From the NCBI GenBank assembly GCA_008828725.1, contig MEHQ01002414.1, forward strand, positions 141,059 through 205,058: a DNA stretch of 64,000 nt, in the 5' to 3' direction. The notes below the pieces were generated by a model. It made no database searches, was not told the DNA's origin, and worked only from the letters and a program-made list of their open reading frames with translations. Positions 26,801 through 41,800 of this stretch are shown in pieces; the first letter of the stretch is position 1; each line of letters opens with the position of its first letter. Origin of the DNA: Saccharina japonica. Taxonomy: Eukaryota > Sar > Phaeophyceae > Laminariales > Laminariaceae. A program made the translations under genes and the position numbers.

Positions 26801-29800
26801 TAGGTCTGTGTGTTCCTATCGATGGCTTGTAAACGCGCAACAAGAGCAAGAGCGTACCATGTTTGGTTATTTATTCGTTTTTTATCATCCCTTGTGCTTT
26901 TTTTATCTTCGTCTGGACAAGTCGTGGTCACAGGTGTCGCCCCCCCCCCCCTGTATAGACATGCAATTACTTTTATCGCGCATAGGGTACACACCCATAC
27001 AGCATTCCCACTGCTCGTGGATTATCACTGCATATATCAACCTCACGCTCTCGCGTTTTTTGTTCATACAGTTTCATGAAAGAAAACGTCCCTAGGAGTA
27101 TATGCACTCGGTGCTAATTAAACCCACAAAATTGATTTACATAGGCACGAGGACCACCCACCAAGCCACAGAGGAAGCCGGCTATGATACACCCAAGTAC
27201 TAATGTATGCGGTTCCCTATTTTTACTAGGCGACGTACTGCTCTTTTCGGGCAAGTGCAAAAAGGTGTCCATGTTACTGAGTCATGTTCCCGCCGATCCC
27301 AGCACACCTGGTGGGTTGACGCCGACACACCACGGATACTACAGTACATACGAAGCTCAGAAAGACGCGTGGTACGATCATAGAAGTAGCACTTGTGTGT
27401 CAGCTACTTACTATTATTACTAGTATGCTCCTTGACAATTAAAAAAAAAAATCGAAAAGCAAATCACTATATATACTTATATTATCGTGTTGGTTAATGG
27501 ATTTAGATCATACATTTAGCGAATAAGGGAGAACAATCATCGCTGCGATATCATCTTTGTGTATAACACTGGTGGTGATTTACCTGGGCTTCGGGATTGT
27601 TGAGCGTGTTGCGCTTTGGTTGGATGTTCTCAGATTAATTTGTTTGGGGCGGTATATCGCTTTTAAAACGATAACCAAGCAAGTAGCCTCATATACATCA
27701 TGTGTTGTGCTGTTTTTGCCTCTCTCGTATTATGCATCCGAACTACTCTACAACTCCATTTTCCGCTTGGCATAGAATACCTGTTCCATAGTAGATATTT
27801 GCGTGTAGCACTCGCAGTAAACGCCCAGATCGCCTTGCACACACTCATGATCCTCGCTGCAAATAGCAAACGCATCAGACGAATCTGACGATGACGAGTC
27901 TACCCCATCCACATCATCTTGGCACGTGACGATTGCGTTGGTCAACGAGTCGGCTGTCGGAAGTGTTCCAGCTACCGAGCTTGCTTCTGCTAGAGCCAAG
28001 TCTGTGTCACGTGAGGTAGCCCGGGGTGTGTCCAAAGATACAATGTCAAGAGGCGAGAAGGACAGCGAGAAGAAGAGAAAGAGAGGCAGACAGACATGCA
28101 TGTTATGAGGGAAGGTTGGTCGCGAGGCGGCGAAGATATGCATGCTACAATAGAAACTCGCTTAATATTGTTTCTAAGGCTCCACACCCCAAACGAAACA
28201 CCTGGTCTGGAGGGAAACCGAATGCGAACCAAGATGAACAATGTCATAGCTTAAGTATTCACCAGACGGTACGGAAAAACGCTAAACTATACTCCGTCGG
28301 CGAGAAAGCAGGCTCTACCGGATCGTTCCACAGTTGAGAAGTCTCGTCGGTGCGACATATTCGGTCAAACCGTTATACCCGTATCGTGGCGCGTGTCAAG
28401 GGCCTCCAAGGGAACGTAAAAACGAGGACGGGCCTGGAAATTGTACTGTTCCGAGGTACACATGCACTAGCTGTTGTAATAGCCGGGCGGTGAAAGCACC
28501 AACTTCGTCCCTTAGAGAGGATGACGGTGCATGCCTGGCAACAGACAGCCTTCAATCCAAGACAAAATGAAGGGGCAGTTGCGAAAACACACGGATTTGC
28601 AGTTAATACATGCCGTGACTCACAATTGTTGTCACCCAGCACGGTGTTCCTGATGACTACCGTCGAGTCTGGCTCTGAGTAAACCAGCTGGGAGGCTGTG
28701 CTACCGCTGAAGTCGCAGTCGTCCAAAAAGAGTTTGCCCTCACTGAAGACAACCGCCTTGAAAAACACATCCAGGTTCGGGGCCGAGGAAAAACGTGCAA
28801 CAGTTTTCAGAGATAGCAGACGGGGTCTCCGGTGCAAGTAGAAACCTAATACGGGAACTGCTCTAGCGGCTACTTCTGGAGAGACGCTGCAGTAAGGCGA
28901 ACACTTGCAATGGCATTTACACTGGGCACAGGCACTGATTCGCGTATGATACTCAATTTCTGTCATGGCGTTCGGCCTCACTATCAACGCAGTGACTACT
29001 GTAGTCTCTCTTCATACCGCAAGCTTGACGTTCCGGTAAACGCTCGCAAAGGGCGCTAGGATTGATACATCTATATTTCAGCAGTTGGCACATCGAGAGC
29101 GCCTATAACACGGTGTGCCGCTGATTTTCGTGAGTGAGAGGGAGGGTATGCCACTGGCAGTCCACGCGCGCTAGGATAAAGGTAGCTCTTTGTGGCGAAA
29201 AATTATTTTTGAATGATCGAACTCCTGAATCCAGAATCGTTCGAACTTTCAGTCTTGCGGGGCAATAATGTTTGAGACTTTAGTTAGGTCATGAGGTTGT
29301 TCATCGGGGAGTCCTTAATTTTCCTCCACAATCAGTTTTCGACTTACTTTTAGTGTTTGGAGCGCTCCTTAAGTGAGGACCTCAGAAACAATCGTGGTGC
29401 ACCTCTATCGTAGCGCATGCGTCAGTCGAACACCTCCCCTTACGGCAACATATACATCATATACATAGGGCGCCTGCCGTCGAGGTTGTATAGTGCGAAA
29501 AGCGACCTATCCTACATAAAAAATATATTTCTTCCCTTTCGAGGCGCATGTGGGGAATGTACGCTCAGAGGCACAGACCTCTCCCTGGAACCCCACGAAG
29601 GAGGTGTCCTCCGCCTTGTAGGAGGATTTCTTGTCCACTTGAACGGCGGAAAGATCAGAGGACTCCGTCGAATCATTGAACAACACCTGCGCCCGAATCA
29701 CAACAACACAACACAGCCGGACGACAACGTTCGCAGGCGCAGAAAGACGCGTTTCGTTTTTTAAAAGGTTGACCATAGCATGCAGTACTTATACATGATA

Positions 29801-32800
29801 TCGCCTTTGTCACGAGTAAATTGACCCGACGGAAGTACAGTAGTCACTGCTATATGTCAACAATTGGCGTCGACAATCGCCTGACGTACACCACCAAGAA
29901 CATGTCATGCAGACAATGGAACTCCACCGATATGAACATGCCTTTGTGTGCAGCGTTTCCCGCTAAATAATCACCTTTGGCCTACCTGGTTTTCACCAAC
30001 AGTCGCCGTCTCTATCGTTGCAAGCGTCCAAGGTTCGAGGTTGACCAAACGTCTGTGTGGGCAATGTCTTTTCTGGCCCCGAGATGGGGTTGCCATACAA
30101 TAGAAAGCGCACGTTTGACCGGACGTTGCCATCGACTATTGACGAAGTAGATGATGTTGCTCGCACCTGATACGTCTCGAGATTGCTTTCAGTGACAAAG
30201 ACAGCAGCGCCGCGTGCGACGGTGTTGTCGACCAGGGAAATCCCCCGAAGTATCACGGTTGTATCGTCCCGGGCGTATCTGGTTTGCGCAAATATAGGCG
30301 GCATCATAAAAGCCAACCGGCAAGCACGCTACGTTAGGGAGCACATGCTAATGTAGACGTTGACCATGATGTTTTATGAACGTGTTCAATTGAGGACCTT
30401 CGCCTCTCATGTAGAGACTAGTTTCGAGAAGACTTAACTTCAACCCGATGACGGTCGATGCCGTGCCCTAGGTACACCACTATGCATACGATCAAAACCC
30501 AACGACATTCCGATACTTTTGAGCTAAGGAGCCCTGTTGGTTCAGAAAACAAATCGTGAAAACAACCGTGCTATCCGCATCGAAACATGCGTCAGTGTAC
30601 GCAATTCACCTGCAATTTCCCGAGCCGCCTCTCGTGAGGTGCTCCATAATGGTTGTATGTCATTACTTTCTAGTAAGTCACCCAAGACTGATTGTTGTTA
30701 TACAAATGTGTAGGTTTGACTCAGACGAACGACCCCCCATGGCCTAGGGGCTAGAAATAATTTCTTGCGTCACATTTGTGAGATGTATTCTCGGGTATAG
30801 TTACAACCGAGTAGTTCCTCACATCAGGAGATCCGCCAGTAAAGAAAACAAGGAATTACTAAAGCTATAAAACACTCTTATCATAGCGCGCGTCAGGCAG
30901 GTCCGGGTAACTGTTCTACTCGATGGCCAAGGTCACGGGCGGGTTGATCACTTTTAAGGTTATGTCGAGTTTAGCTGAACAGAGCCACACTGAATATGTA
31001 GACTATTTAGTCACGCGAACCTAGCTCAAGATCCCATAACGGCACGTTGCGATTGAGATGGTTTAGTGCACATCGCAATCCGTCGAGTGAAGGCTACAGA
31101 AGAGGTTGGGCTATGAGAGAAATGATACCAGCCAACAAATTATATTTTCTTGGGCTAGTGGCAGTACACCAACATGCGCTATTCGTATACGATATATTTC
31201 TCCTCCGATAGACATGACTCCTTACATAACATAACCTTGGGGATTACTTTAATGGGCTGTGTTTCGCCAAAGTAACGTCGTTCGGGTGACGGATAACCCG
31301 CACGACGGGCGGGGTATTTGTTTGGAGGAAGAACATTTCGCATGGACAGGCGCCTGACCCGACGATTCACCAAACGGTGGGGTATTATATATACTCACTT
31401 GCAAGCCCGCTTTAGTGTTGAAATAGGCTTGGCTTACGATATTTGTGTTGCCGTCGGTTGGTAGCCGTTACTGCTACCGTTGCATTGTGATATTTATGTT
31501 GACCTGCACTCAAACGACGAAATGACGACAGGGACGCGTCCTACCCCGGGAGCATGTTACGGTTCTTTTAGGATGCTTTTCGCCTGCGGACTTCGATGCC
31601 GCACACCCGAACTGAGCCTCAAGAAGAAGCTAAGAATCAAGCCCGACCAATGTGTCCCACAGCCTAGTTATGCAAGGAACTACGTGATAAATCGCTATTG
31701 CAGGGTACTGTTGTAGGAAATACACCCCCACGGTATACACCAAAACACAACATTTCAACCGTGTTACTTACAATATTCGGTGCTTTTCGCTTTGGTCCCC
31801 GGTAAAAAATGGGATTGCAATGGGTTTGGGTTAAGGACCCAGGTCAGTCAGAAAATAAATAGTCAATCTCAAACGTGTCACTGCCGTAGAAGAACGCCTC
31901 TAGGTGTGCATCTCCTCACATAGCAGGTCCAGCCAGGGCGGTGTTCCCTATCAGGTCGCAAGCCCAGTCCAGCACCGCGTCCTCGACAGCGTAGATGGCC
32001 CCGCCGTCCACTCCCTCGCACTCCTTAATGAACGCCCCGACGCAGGAGACGTCGCCTTCCCCCTCTTTGTACAAAAATCCCCCGAAGTCGGCCACGTTCT
32101 TGGTGAAGGAGCCTCCGGTTATCTGGTCACCAATTCACAAGCATCAGAAAACACCACGGTAGATGCGGCGATTTAGTCTCAAAGCTCCACCGTGAAAAGC
32201 GCTCAATATTTAACCAGTCTGGAAACATACGTACCTCGAAGACGTCTGTTCGCGCAACACGATCGTGATGCATTTACACATATACTTCGTGCATATATGC
32301 GCTTGAAGTAAAAACAAAAAATGCTAGTGAAAGTAACGTAGTACCCGGTAATTGCGCACTCGAGGAGGAGCTCAACAGGTTCATAAATACTGGAGTAGAA
32401 CAAGTGCAACCCCTGTCGGGGAATTTCTATCGGAGAGGTGTCTGTGCGTAACTAAAACGGACACATTAATAGGATGTGGGCGGGGCTGAGAGGCAGCAAT
32501 AAGATTCCATTTGTAGAGGCTCTTCTTCTAACGCCCGAAACGTTCGGTGGTCTGACCAAAACTACATTGGTTAGCGGCGCATGCTACGTTTTACGTAGCA
32601 CGACTTTGGCGAATAATACGGTTGAACTAAAGCATCGCCACAGCTACGGACCTGACCAGCATCTCGTTCGTGTTGCGCAATGTGTTTCTGGAAGTTCCGG
32701 TGCAAATATGCTTTTGAATAACGGGAACACCCTGAACACAATCTCGTCGAAATGTCACACTTCAGTTTCCAAACGATTGGTGTCGTATACGTCACATGCT

Positions 32801-35800
32801 ATGGCTTAGGGTGCGCCATTGTTTTCTGACGTTTCTCACTTGTGTGTCAACTCTTCTTTATTCAAAACCAGATTAAATTAACGAAGAACAAAAGTGCAAC
32901 TCGATGAATCATATACCAAACAAAACTAGGTCTATTTGAATGGCATGGTCGAAATATGAGCTGCACATCGTCAAATGGCAAGGAATACCAATATGGCAAC
33001 AACAATAATGGCATTCTGATTAGTTTCGATAAAAATATCGGTCATTCAAACAATACTCTCGCAACAAAAACGTACAGCACCCCTTTCGTGGCCCGTGTGC
33101 CTTTGATATCCGATGGGGGATGCCGATACACCTGTGGAGGCGCGTCGTGGGAAACCATCCGATGCGTTAGCGTATTTCCCGTTCAAAACGACGAAGGTTT
33201 GAACTGGAAACGCTAAACCTCCGCCAGATCGTCGATTCTCATGTCACGATCTCGATCTTCCGAAACGTATGGATACCATACCTTGAATTATGTATTACAT
33301 CACGTGGCTGGCTGGTGCCGGTCATAATGTGCAGGATCTAGCTCGAGTTTCCCGGATTAAATGTGCGCTATGAAGGTCCACTGCATACCCTCTTACATCA
33401 CCAGGCGAACAGGTAGCATGACATATATCATAATATATCTTAGACGTTTAAGATCTTTAATAACCCGATGTAGGCCTCCTACGGGTATCGACCAATGGCG
33501 CTCGGATGTCAACACGAAACTAATCTGGGTACCATCCAAGATGTTGATTAATTAGCGGCACTCAATAACAACTGATATATATGTGCGTCCGAAGAGTTTA
33601 ACTATGGGAAACTGCCAAAAGAAGATATACCTGATCCATTTGAGCCAAAACCAGGTATATACTAAAACCAAGTAAATAACGCACGCCACGAACGGTGTTT
33701 TTCAGGATTTTTTCGCTGTGAGAAATAGTCAAACATATTTTTTTGAATTTGCGCCTGACCAGCAGAATGACAGCGAATGGGTGTGTCCTCCAAACGCTTG
33801 ATAAATGTTGTATGTTATTTTCAGTACGGGTAATAATATCTGTCGTATGCTTCCATTGATTTCGTGACCACGCTCACTCCTACGACGTGTATTTCCGTAT
33901 TATTGTATCAGGTAGGTACGTATGATACGTATGTTTATCGTCGTAGCCACATTATACGTATTATATGTATGTATATAGCCGTAGCCACATTGATAGCATA
34001 CGAACAAAACATCGAGTTAATTTGAGACTGAACTGCTCGCTTTCCGTACCGTGTGAGCAAGCAGCAGTACGTAATACCTGGTATATTACAAAACAAACAG
34101 GTCCATTGTGCTGTATGCGCGCGTATGATACGATCTGCAGTCGTTGTGGCGGGTCGTATGTACGTAGTGTGGTGATGTCTTCGTGTCGGGCGTATAGGAG
34201 ACAGTGTACGTATGGCCTCTGATTGGCTGAAAATTCGCCAAACTCAGTTGAAAGCTAAACAAAGTAGACAAATCCAGGTGTACCTGACCATTTCATACCA
34301 CAATCAGGTACGATGTGACGCTGGCCAATGAGAGGTGTCCTAGCGTGTGATTTGTACTTGGTTATAGTGTAGTACCTGTTTTTGGCACCAAAGTGACCAG
34401 GTGTACCTGATTTTGGCTAAAGCCCTTTCATTAAGGCTGTTGTCTCCTTCAAGTGGACTCTTGGAATACAACTGAATGTGCTTCATGAGACGTATTGTCC
34501 TTGGGGTAAGATAAGCATCCTTAAACTGTTCTTGTTCCACGAATCAGACCCGTAACTCAGGGTGCCGTCCATAAGCGCCATGCAGAGGGTCTACGTGACA
34601 TGCAGAGTCCCGACTCCCCCGCCTAGCTTACCATCGACCTCGTCGGATATGAAGGAAGCATGACCTGCTGCCGCGAAAGGTTGGTGTTATGGCAAAGTAG
34701 AGCATCACCAAGGCCATAGCCGAGGGCTGGTTCCGCTTTCGCCTCGTTCCCGCAGCTTATCTTAAGGACACCCACAAGCACAGCAGAACCTTGTCGGGCT
34801 AACTCCCGAAGGCTGTATTCATATTGGACAGATCTAGTTGTGCAACCTTATAATTTTTTGGGAATGCCGTTGACAGCGACGCGCCGAGGGCTAGCGGTTT
34901 GATCGAGCATCCCACGGCTAAAGCCTGCGAATTTTTTTAAGGTTCTGGGTTGGGTGCACGACCGCTCGAATCGTTCAAAGTATCCGCATTACTGTTCATC
35001 GTTGCCGAAATGCAATTTTTGTCACCAACGTCCATACCACCGATTCCAAGTCGCGCCCACTTCAACCGGCAAAAGCGGGGTATCCACGACAGCTCGATAG
35101 GGATGAGCTGCACGTCCATGATAATTCCACCAGAACCAGCCGACGCGTGTTGCCATAGAGATAACATCGTTTAGCGAAAACACCGCTTGAAGACTCGTTT
35201 GTGTGGCCGAGAATCCTCCCAATTTCGTGCGGTATTCGGCAATACTGTTTTTTGTATACGCAGCTAATGTGGGTTGTCAACCAGGAACGCTTCTTGTTCT
35301 TCGTAAATCATTGTTTTCAACCAACATGGAATACTCTTCAAAGCCGAGAGCCTCGTGAACATCTGGGTGCGCACCCTTACTCGTGGAATGCGTCAGCCGG
35401 TTGTACCCAGCGGGGGAACCATACATATTTCCGGGTACCCTAGAAAATGTTTTGCGACCATGAAATTGCAGTCAAGCAGTCACACCTGCTACTACTGCTG
35501 TAGAGGTATCGTAGCGCTGTTGCTTTCTGAACACCCTCACTCCAAAAACTTGAGTTTGATAGACATTGAAAAAATCAAGCCATGAAACAATCGCAAAACC
35601 TATGTATAGCACGAATATTGTCGCGAAACAACAAACTTCTACGGGGGAGCATAGTAAATAGGACTTACGGTACACACTAAAACCAATATATATTCGCGAA
35701 TTGTTAACAACATGTTTATCCAATTTGCTGTGGTCCCCCATAAAGGTGTTCCAACGATATAGCATGTATGGATTAACGAGCATACTAATAATCAGACAAA

Positions 35801-38800
35801 ATTGGTTTGCAGAACAAAATGAAACGAGCTGTCAGAGAACGCCTCCAGTACAGACCGTAGTTGGTCCCCACAATAGAAGCACACTTATGACAATGAATCA
35901 CAACGCATATAGCAACGACCATGAGATCGGCGCACGTTTTTCCCACCTTTAGGATTCCATCCTCTCCGACAAAAAAGGCGCCGCCGAAATTGCTCGCTTT
36001 GTTTTCCGAGAACGTGTCGCCTGACACGAACAGCTCCGCCCCAGATCCCACGTACACAACGCCTCCGTCAGAAGCTCTGTTACCTTGATACTCACCGCCA
36101 GTAAGGTGGGTGGTACTCTCGTCGCCAGCCATGATCACACCGCCGGTATTGTCGGCGTGGTTGTCAATAAACAATCCACCGAGAATGTCTACCGTGCCCT
36201 TTGTCCATATCACTCCCCCCTCCTGTTTTGTTTTTTTGTTTGGTCCGGCGGGGAGGCCAATACAGCATAAGGGTAGGCAGAGAGGGTTTTGGAAGGATAT
36301 TCAAATTGTCTCGACGAGGAACGCAACGGCCAATGCGCTCGACGTTCTACACAGATACACACTTATATTTGCGTGAACAGATGCAGAGTTATCCGACATA
36401 TCGTTCGGAATACCGAGCATCTCTTCCACCACACGCGATAGCCACCGTGCTACGGCAACCGTGAAGAAACTAGCGTTTACGAGGCGCCTGATCTGAGGGA
36501 CCTCTGTATATTACCCGAACCCGTGGCCATTGAGAAATTAATCACGCTTGCTCCGACGTGCAATGTGTTCATGTCCTAGGTCTATCACCAACCACGAAGT
36601 AAAAACGAAGTTGTATTCAGACAATACTATATTTGCGTTAGTTTTCGGTCGAGAAGTATACTATGCATACTAATGAGTCAGACATATCTGAACAAACATG
36701 GTACCCCTTACTAAGCGCGACTAAAAAACGACAAAGGTGTTAATGAGGATTCCCTGACTCAGCCGACGTAGCAAGCCGTGCTGGAATCGACTACCCACCC
36801 GATCATACTGGTTCGTGGGGGACACTTCGAAGCTGACGTTGTTCGAATATGTATGTATCCCACCAAGGCCCAAGCTAGGATGTGTGCGACAGCAGCAGTA
36901 ACGGGTGTGAAGTACTCATAACGGCGTCCTCTGCTGTTTCTGTCGTCGTCGAGTTTCGCTCCCACTTAATCGGCCTCGAGAAAGACACTGCTCTTAGTTT
37001 CGCGAATAAATACAAATGTACGGCACTATTGCAGTTTCGACTCTGGAGATATTCATCCTCTCACTGAATCGAACCATTTGTGCTGTGGACATCAACGCGT
37101 TCAGGCAGCGACAATTACCGATACCAATCAAACTCAGTCGGCGGCGTATATATATCATCCTAGGATCGGTCAGGAGAAACGTAAAATAGACCCAGTTGCA
37201 TGATCAAGCAAATCATGTTTGCTTATTAATGAAACCCACCCTCCCATCCCCCCATGCCCCCCACCCACCGACCCACCGAATCAGCGAAGTTATCCCTAAA
37301 CACGCCTCCCTCCACGGTGATGTTGGTGTCAGTCGTCCCTCCGAACACGCCCCCGTCCTCGCCGCACACATTTCCCTTGAACACATTTCCATCACCTTCC
37401 ACCACCAGGGCCGCGAACTTCCCAACGGATACCACCCCGGCGCTGCCCAACTCCGCCGTGTTCATGGCGAACGTGGAGTTCCTCAAGATTACGGTGGCGC
37501 CTGGATTGTCATCCCAGTTCGTTCCAGACGACATTGCTATCACCCCCCCCTTTAGAGGTGTTGTCGCCGTATTGCACGTTCGAATTAAACAAACGGAGGA
37601 AGAGAGGTATGTGGACTTGGTTGAGGTGTGTATGTACAGACCTATTAGCGAAGCGTGGTTGTAATTGGTGTGGCGTGTCTTTTCATACCCGTACGGCATG
37701 CACACAACGTGGTGGCAACGTGCTGCTTATGGTTTTGCCCGGCATCACTATGCTTTGGTACAAGAAGGTACACAGGAGAGGTTTTATACAAGTATCAGTA
37801 AATTGCGCAGACGGTATCGACGCCAAAACCCAATATATTACTGTAGGTGCAGTCTCCAGTTTCCCGACAACTGTTGCTACAGCAAGGGCGGTCTCGTTTT
37901 AGACATTAGTTTTAAGAAATTGAGAGCCCCACTTGGCTGAGTGAGTACTCTGTTGCGTTTCAGTCTTGAGCATTGTTTCATATTTTAATTTCGCGATCGG
38001 CACTACCATCGGATTTCTTGTTACGTTGCGCCCACGGAACGTAACCAAGTAAAATATTGCTCGAAATTCAGACCTACTCGGTATAGTGATCAACAGACGT
38101 ACTCCCCCTTAACTGTCGCACCATTCCAAAGAGGCCTAGCCCATCTCCGGCAGGGCGGTATACCTCGAACCCTTCGGTTACCCATGCTTCGGTAGAGGGA
38201 GGGGGTGTGCACGGTGTCCTGACCGCTGTTCGCCTCAGTAGATCTATTCCGCACCCCCCAACATTGGTGACTCTAGGACAAAATGCAACCCTCACCCTGA
38301 TGTGCATCCCATGTCCCAGGTACAAAACAAACAACACTGTAAACAACGGATTTAACGTCTCGGTTGAATGGTTTGTCAGGTGGGCAATGCCACGGTAGGG
38401 GTTTGTTCTGTGTTGTCTGAGCTCCTCACATGAGGAGCTAACTATCTCGCCCGGCGCATATCTTCGAGTAAGTATGTTCGCGCAACCCAAACAACAATTC
38501 TATGCTCTAGTCAAGAACGAATACAACTCGAAAACGTACCGTACCAACGCGCGGTTGCTTACTTGACGAGCTCAGCCGATAAAACACATTTTCCCCAACA
38601 CGTGCGACCTGTACCGTGGGGCGAGTCAAGGTACACGATAGCCGTCAAACAGTTTATGTGGGGCGCTCCGAAACCTGCGCAGGCTCTTTAGCGCTCTCAA
38701 AATACAATTTTTGAGAAAACGCTAATTGAAACCAGATGGTATACATGTACTCGAAGTCAAACACAAGTATAGTGATCAACGATAAGGCATGGGCATACCT

Positions 38801-41800
38801 GATACCACTGTAGGACATATGCCATACTTGTTATCGTTGCTCGGGTACGGAGCCACGGCAGTCATAAATATTTGGGCGAAATTTTGCCACCACTATGGTA
38901 GCTCTCGTAATTCCCGACATGCGACGGTTTTCGACCGAGAAACTTCCCGGCAAAATACTATTTAATTGTGTCGCATCATTCTATGAGACGCAACATCATC
39001 TTCAGTAGAAAGCAATGAGATGGCCCGTGGTGGGACAAGGCTATGTATCTTCTGGAGACTCCATTTTGTGTGACGTTTGTAGTTGATAAAATGAGAATGA
39101 TTAAGAAGTGTACGGCGTTACCCCTCAACCGTAGCAAATGTTAACGTGTATGGCACACGGCAGCTTGAGACGGTAAAAAAACGATCCCTGGTGCGATAAC
39201 ACGCGGCGGTGACGGGGCACGTTTATGCTCGCTCGGCAGGTGTTAACTGCTAGGGGAATACCCCTAACGTTGAGGGCCGATAATATCGATCCACCGTTTG
39301 CCCTAATTTGATGCAGATTGTCGAAGACTTTGTAGAGCGCAATGCTTGTAGTTGTTTCCCCCAAGTATGCGAAAGGGAAGCGTTTCCGATATTTTTTCCT
39401 CCGTACGAATTACCACACTGAGACGGACCGTGTTCGGGTCGTGGTATAACGTTAACGGAATGGGAAATATATGCAAAACGTTGGAAAATGTTTTTTTTCT
39501 AAACAAAAACGACCCTTACTGATATTTGCCACGCCACATTTGCTACATACATAATTGCAACATGGATTCTCTAAGATGAGTGCTACGGTAGCCGCAGCAC
39601 CGGACATTCCAAGACTCTTCACGTAGAAGGTGCCCAGTTCTTCACCCGGAAAAAAACTTATGGAAAGTACGAAGAAAATAAAATAAAAAACAGTCCAGAG
39701 TCTATAAATGTTCGGCAAAACATAATAGGGAAGTGTGGAAATCTGCGGGAAATGTAGGAAATGAAAAACAAAAAACCAATAGCAGCGACGACGCCGTCTT
39801 GTCGTGGTTGTATCATGCGTCAAATTCACCTTGTTCCCGCAGTAGTTGTCCTCGAAGACGCTGTCCGCTACCAGCAGCTGGACCCCCGAACCGAGGTTGA
39901 AGACACCACCTTCTCCTTGCGGGTCGTCCTCTATGGGTTCCCCCGTCGTACTGTTGGCCACCCTGCAACGGTGAAACTCCACGCGCGATGGCCGATCTCC
40001 GCTGCCGACAGATACTGCGCCTCCCTTCCGTCCGGCATGGTTGTCGGCAAAAACGGTGTCGTAGACGTCACAACCCCCTGAACTATCGAACGACAACTCA
40101 CACGTTGATATGGTCAGGGCGGCGCCCTCACCGACCTCGTCCTCTGTGCATGCATGTGGTGTTTGGGTAAACGCGCGGACATCAGACTAGAAAGTTCGCG
40201 CAGACCTCCGTGGATTGGAGGACTTGATCGACAATAACCTACGAGGGCGTTGGGGGTGTGTATATTGATCAGCGAAGGGCAGGGGCGGCGCGCGCCCTTT
40301 ATCTTGTCCTTTATAAATGACCCGCCTGGACAAAGTGCGCAATGTATCACATACAGAGAGGATCGCACTACAGCGCAGGACTTGGGTTGAACTCGGATTC
40401 TTGGGGGTGTTATGCGATGCTGAAATCATTGGGTTGATGTATGCAGCGAGCTGTTAGCAATATGACGAACCATCTACTTTCTCGTCCTCTAGACACAGCC
40501 GCATGCTTAACCAATTTTAAACCGCGAGAAGGCGACCAGACCATGATATGCTATGGCCCTAAGAATAGTCTACGAACTGAGTGAGCGTCCAGATGTACGA
40601 GTAGGACCATGCGGCGTCCGTGCTATACCATCCGTTATATTGTAACACATGGTCGCAAACTTTTTATCACCCCCCAGTCAATCTGTTACCGGTGCCGACA
40701 TCGTCCCTTTGACCTTCGAATTATTCACTCTGGAATATCATAATGGTTTATACGGCGCGGGTGACGCGACGACAGGCGCTTTCGCCAGCGAAAATACTAC
40801 CAACTTGAGAATGTGCTCGAGATACCGACGAAGGCGTGGGTGTATTCAGTCGAAACGTGAAAACACTGAGGCACTTGCCTCTGCATGGTGATGCGCGAAC
40901 AGTAAATTCATCTATAGCGATGTCGAGGGATGATAGGTTCGGACGAGGGTTGGTGGTTAAAGCAAAGCTGCCCTTACTGTCATGCTTTGAACCCTGGCGT
41001 CCGTTATGTAAACCCCCCGCGCGTTCTTCAGTGAAGGCCCGTCGTCGGTTGTTCGAACACCATGGGATGCTTAGTCCAACACTATCTGGCCTCGGGAGTT
41101 GTATTTCATGCTAGGAGCAGCGCACGTAGCACCGGTAACCGCTACATCTCGCCTTGGGACCACAGCGCTCTAAAGCAAGTTCTCGAAACGACCAATCAAT
41201 CAAGACGACAATTGTTTCTTCAAAGCAAACGGTGTTTGTTTATATTCGACGCCTACGACCGATGACCAGCCGACGCCCGTGGCGCTACGTCGAGTGGCAC
41301 AAAGGGGGCAGGATTGGCAGGGCGAAACAGTTCTGGACCAACTATTGTTGGCTGGCGGGGTTCTTCAACTGAAACGGTGCCCGATATCGTCGATAACATC
41401 ATTAATACTTCACGAAGGCATTCAGACAAATATAAAACGTGCGCCGGGGCCGAGCGCTAATATTTCGCAAGATCAGTATGTTGATGTAACATGGAGGTCC
41501 TCCAGTGAGAATGGCATGAAACAATGCCAGCTAACTACCTACGTACCGTAAAACGCGTCATGTGTTTGCCACTGAGCTATCTTTGTTTGCGTCCCCCCCA
41601 GCCCGCCCCTTCGACGATATCTGCTTGTCCTCCTCAATCGAGTCGTTTGAGTGGGCGTATCGCCAATGCGCTTGATGTATCGTCATCCAACATCTCGGTG
41701 AAAACACGCTTTTGCTATGCCCACATGATTGCCCACAGATATACCTCACCGTCCCGTTCATTGTTGCTGCCCGCAGAGTTGTTGTAGAAAACAGAGTTAC

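Noticed and set aside
29997-30166. Extension of exon 6 to the donor TTG|GTGAAA at 29996
   Set aside because: It leaves phase 2, which fits no downstream acceptor I could find; the donor at 30166 gives correct frame and a natural peptide join.
34937-35222. Minus-strand open stretch considered as an exon between exons 4 and 5
   Set aside because: Exons 4 and 5 join in phase and continue the beta-helix without it, and its peptide shows no rung or Cys pattern.
37550-37585. Frame NSNVQYGDNTSKGG as part of exon 3 with a frameshift
   Set aside because: It lies between the pyrimidine tract and the first AG, so it is intronic; no frameshift is needed when the AAAG acceptor is used. Kept as a finding because of the G-run.
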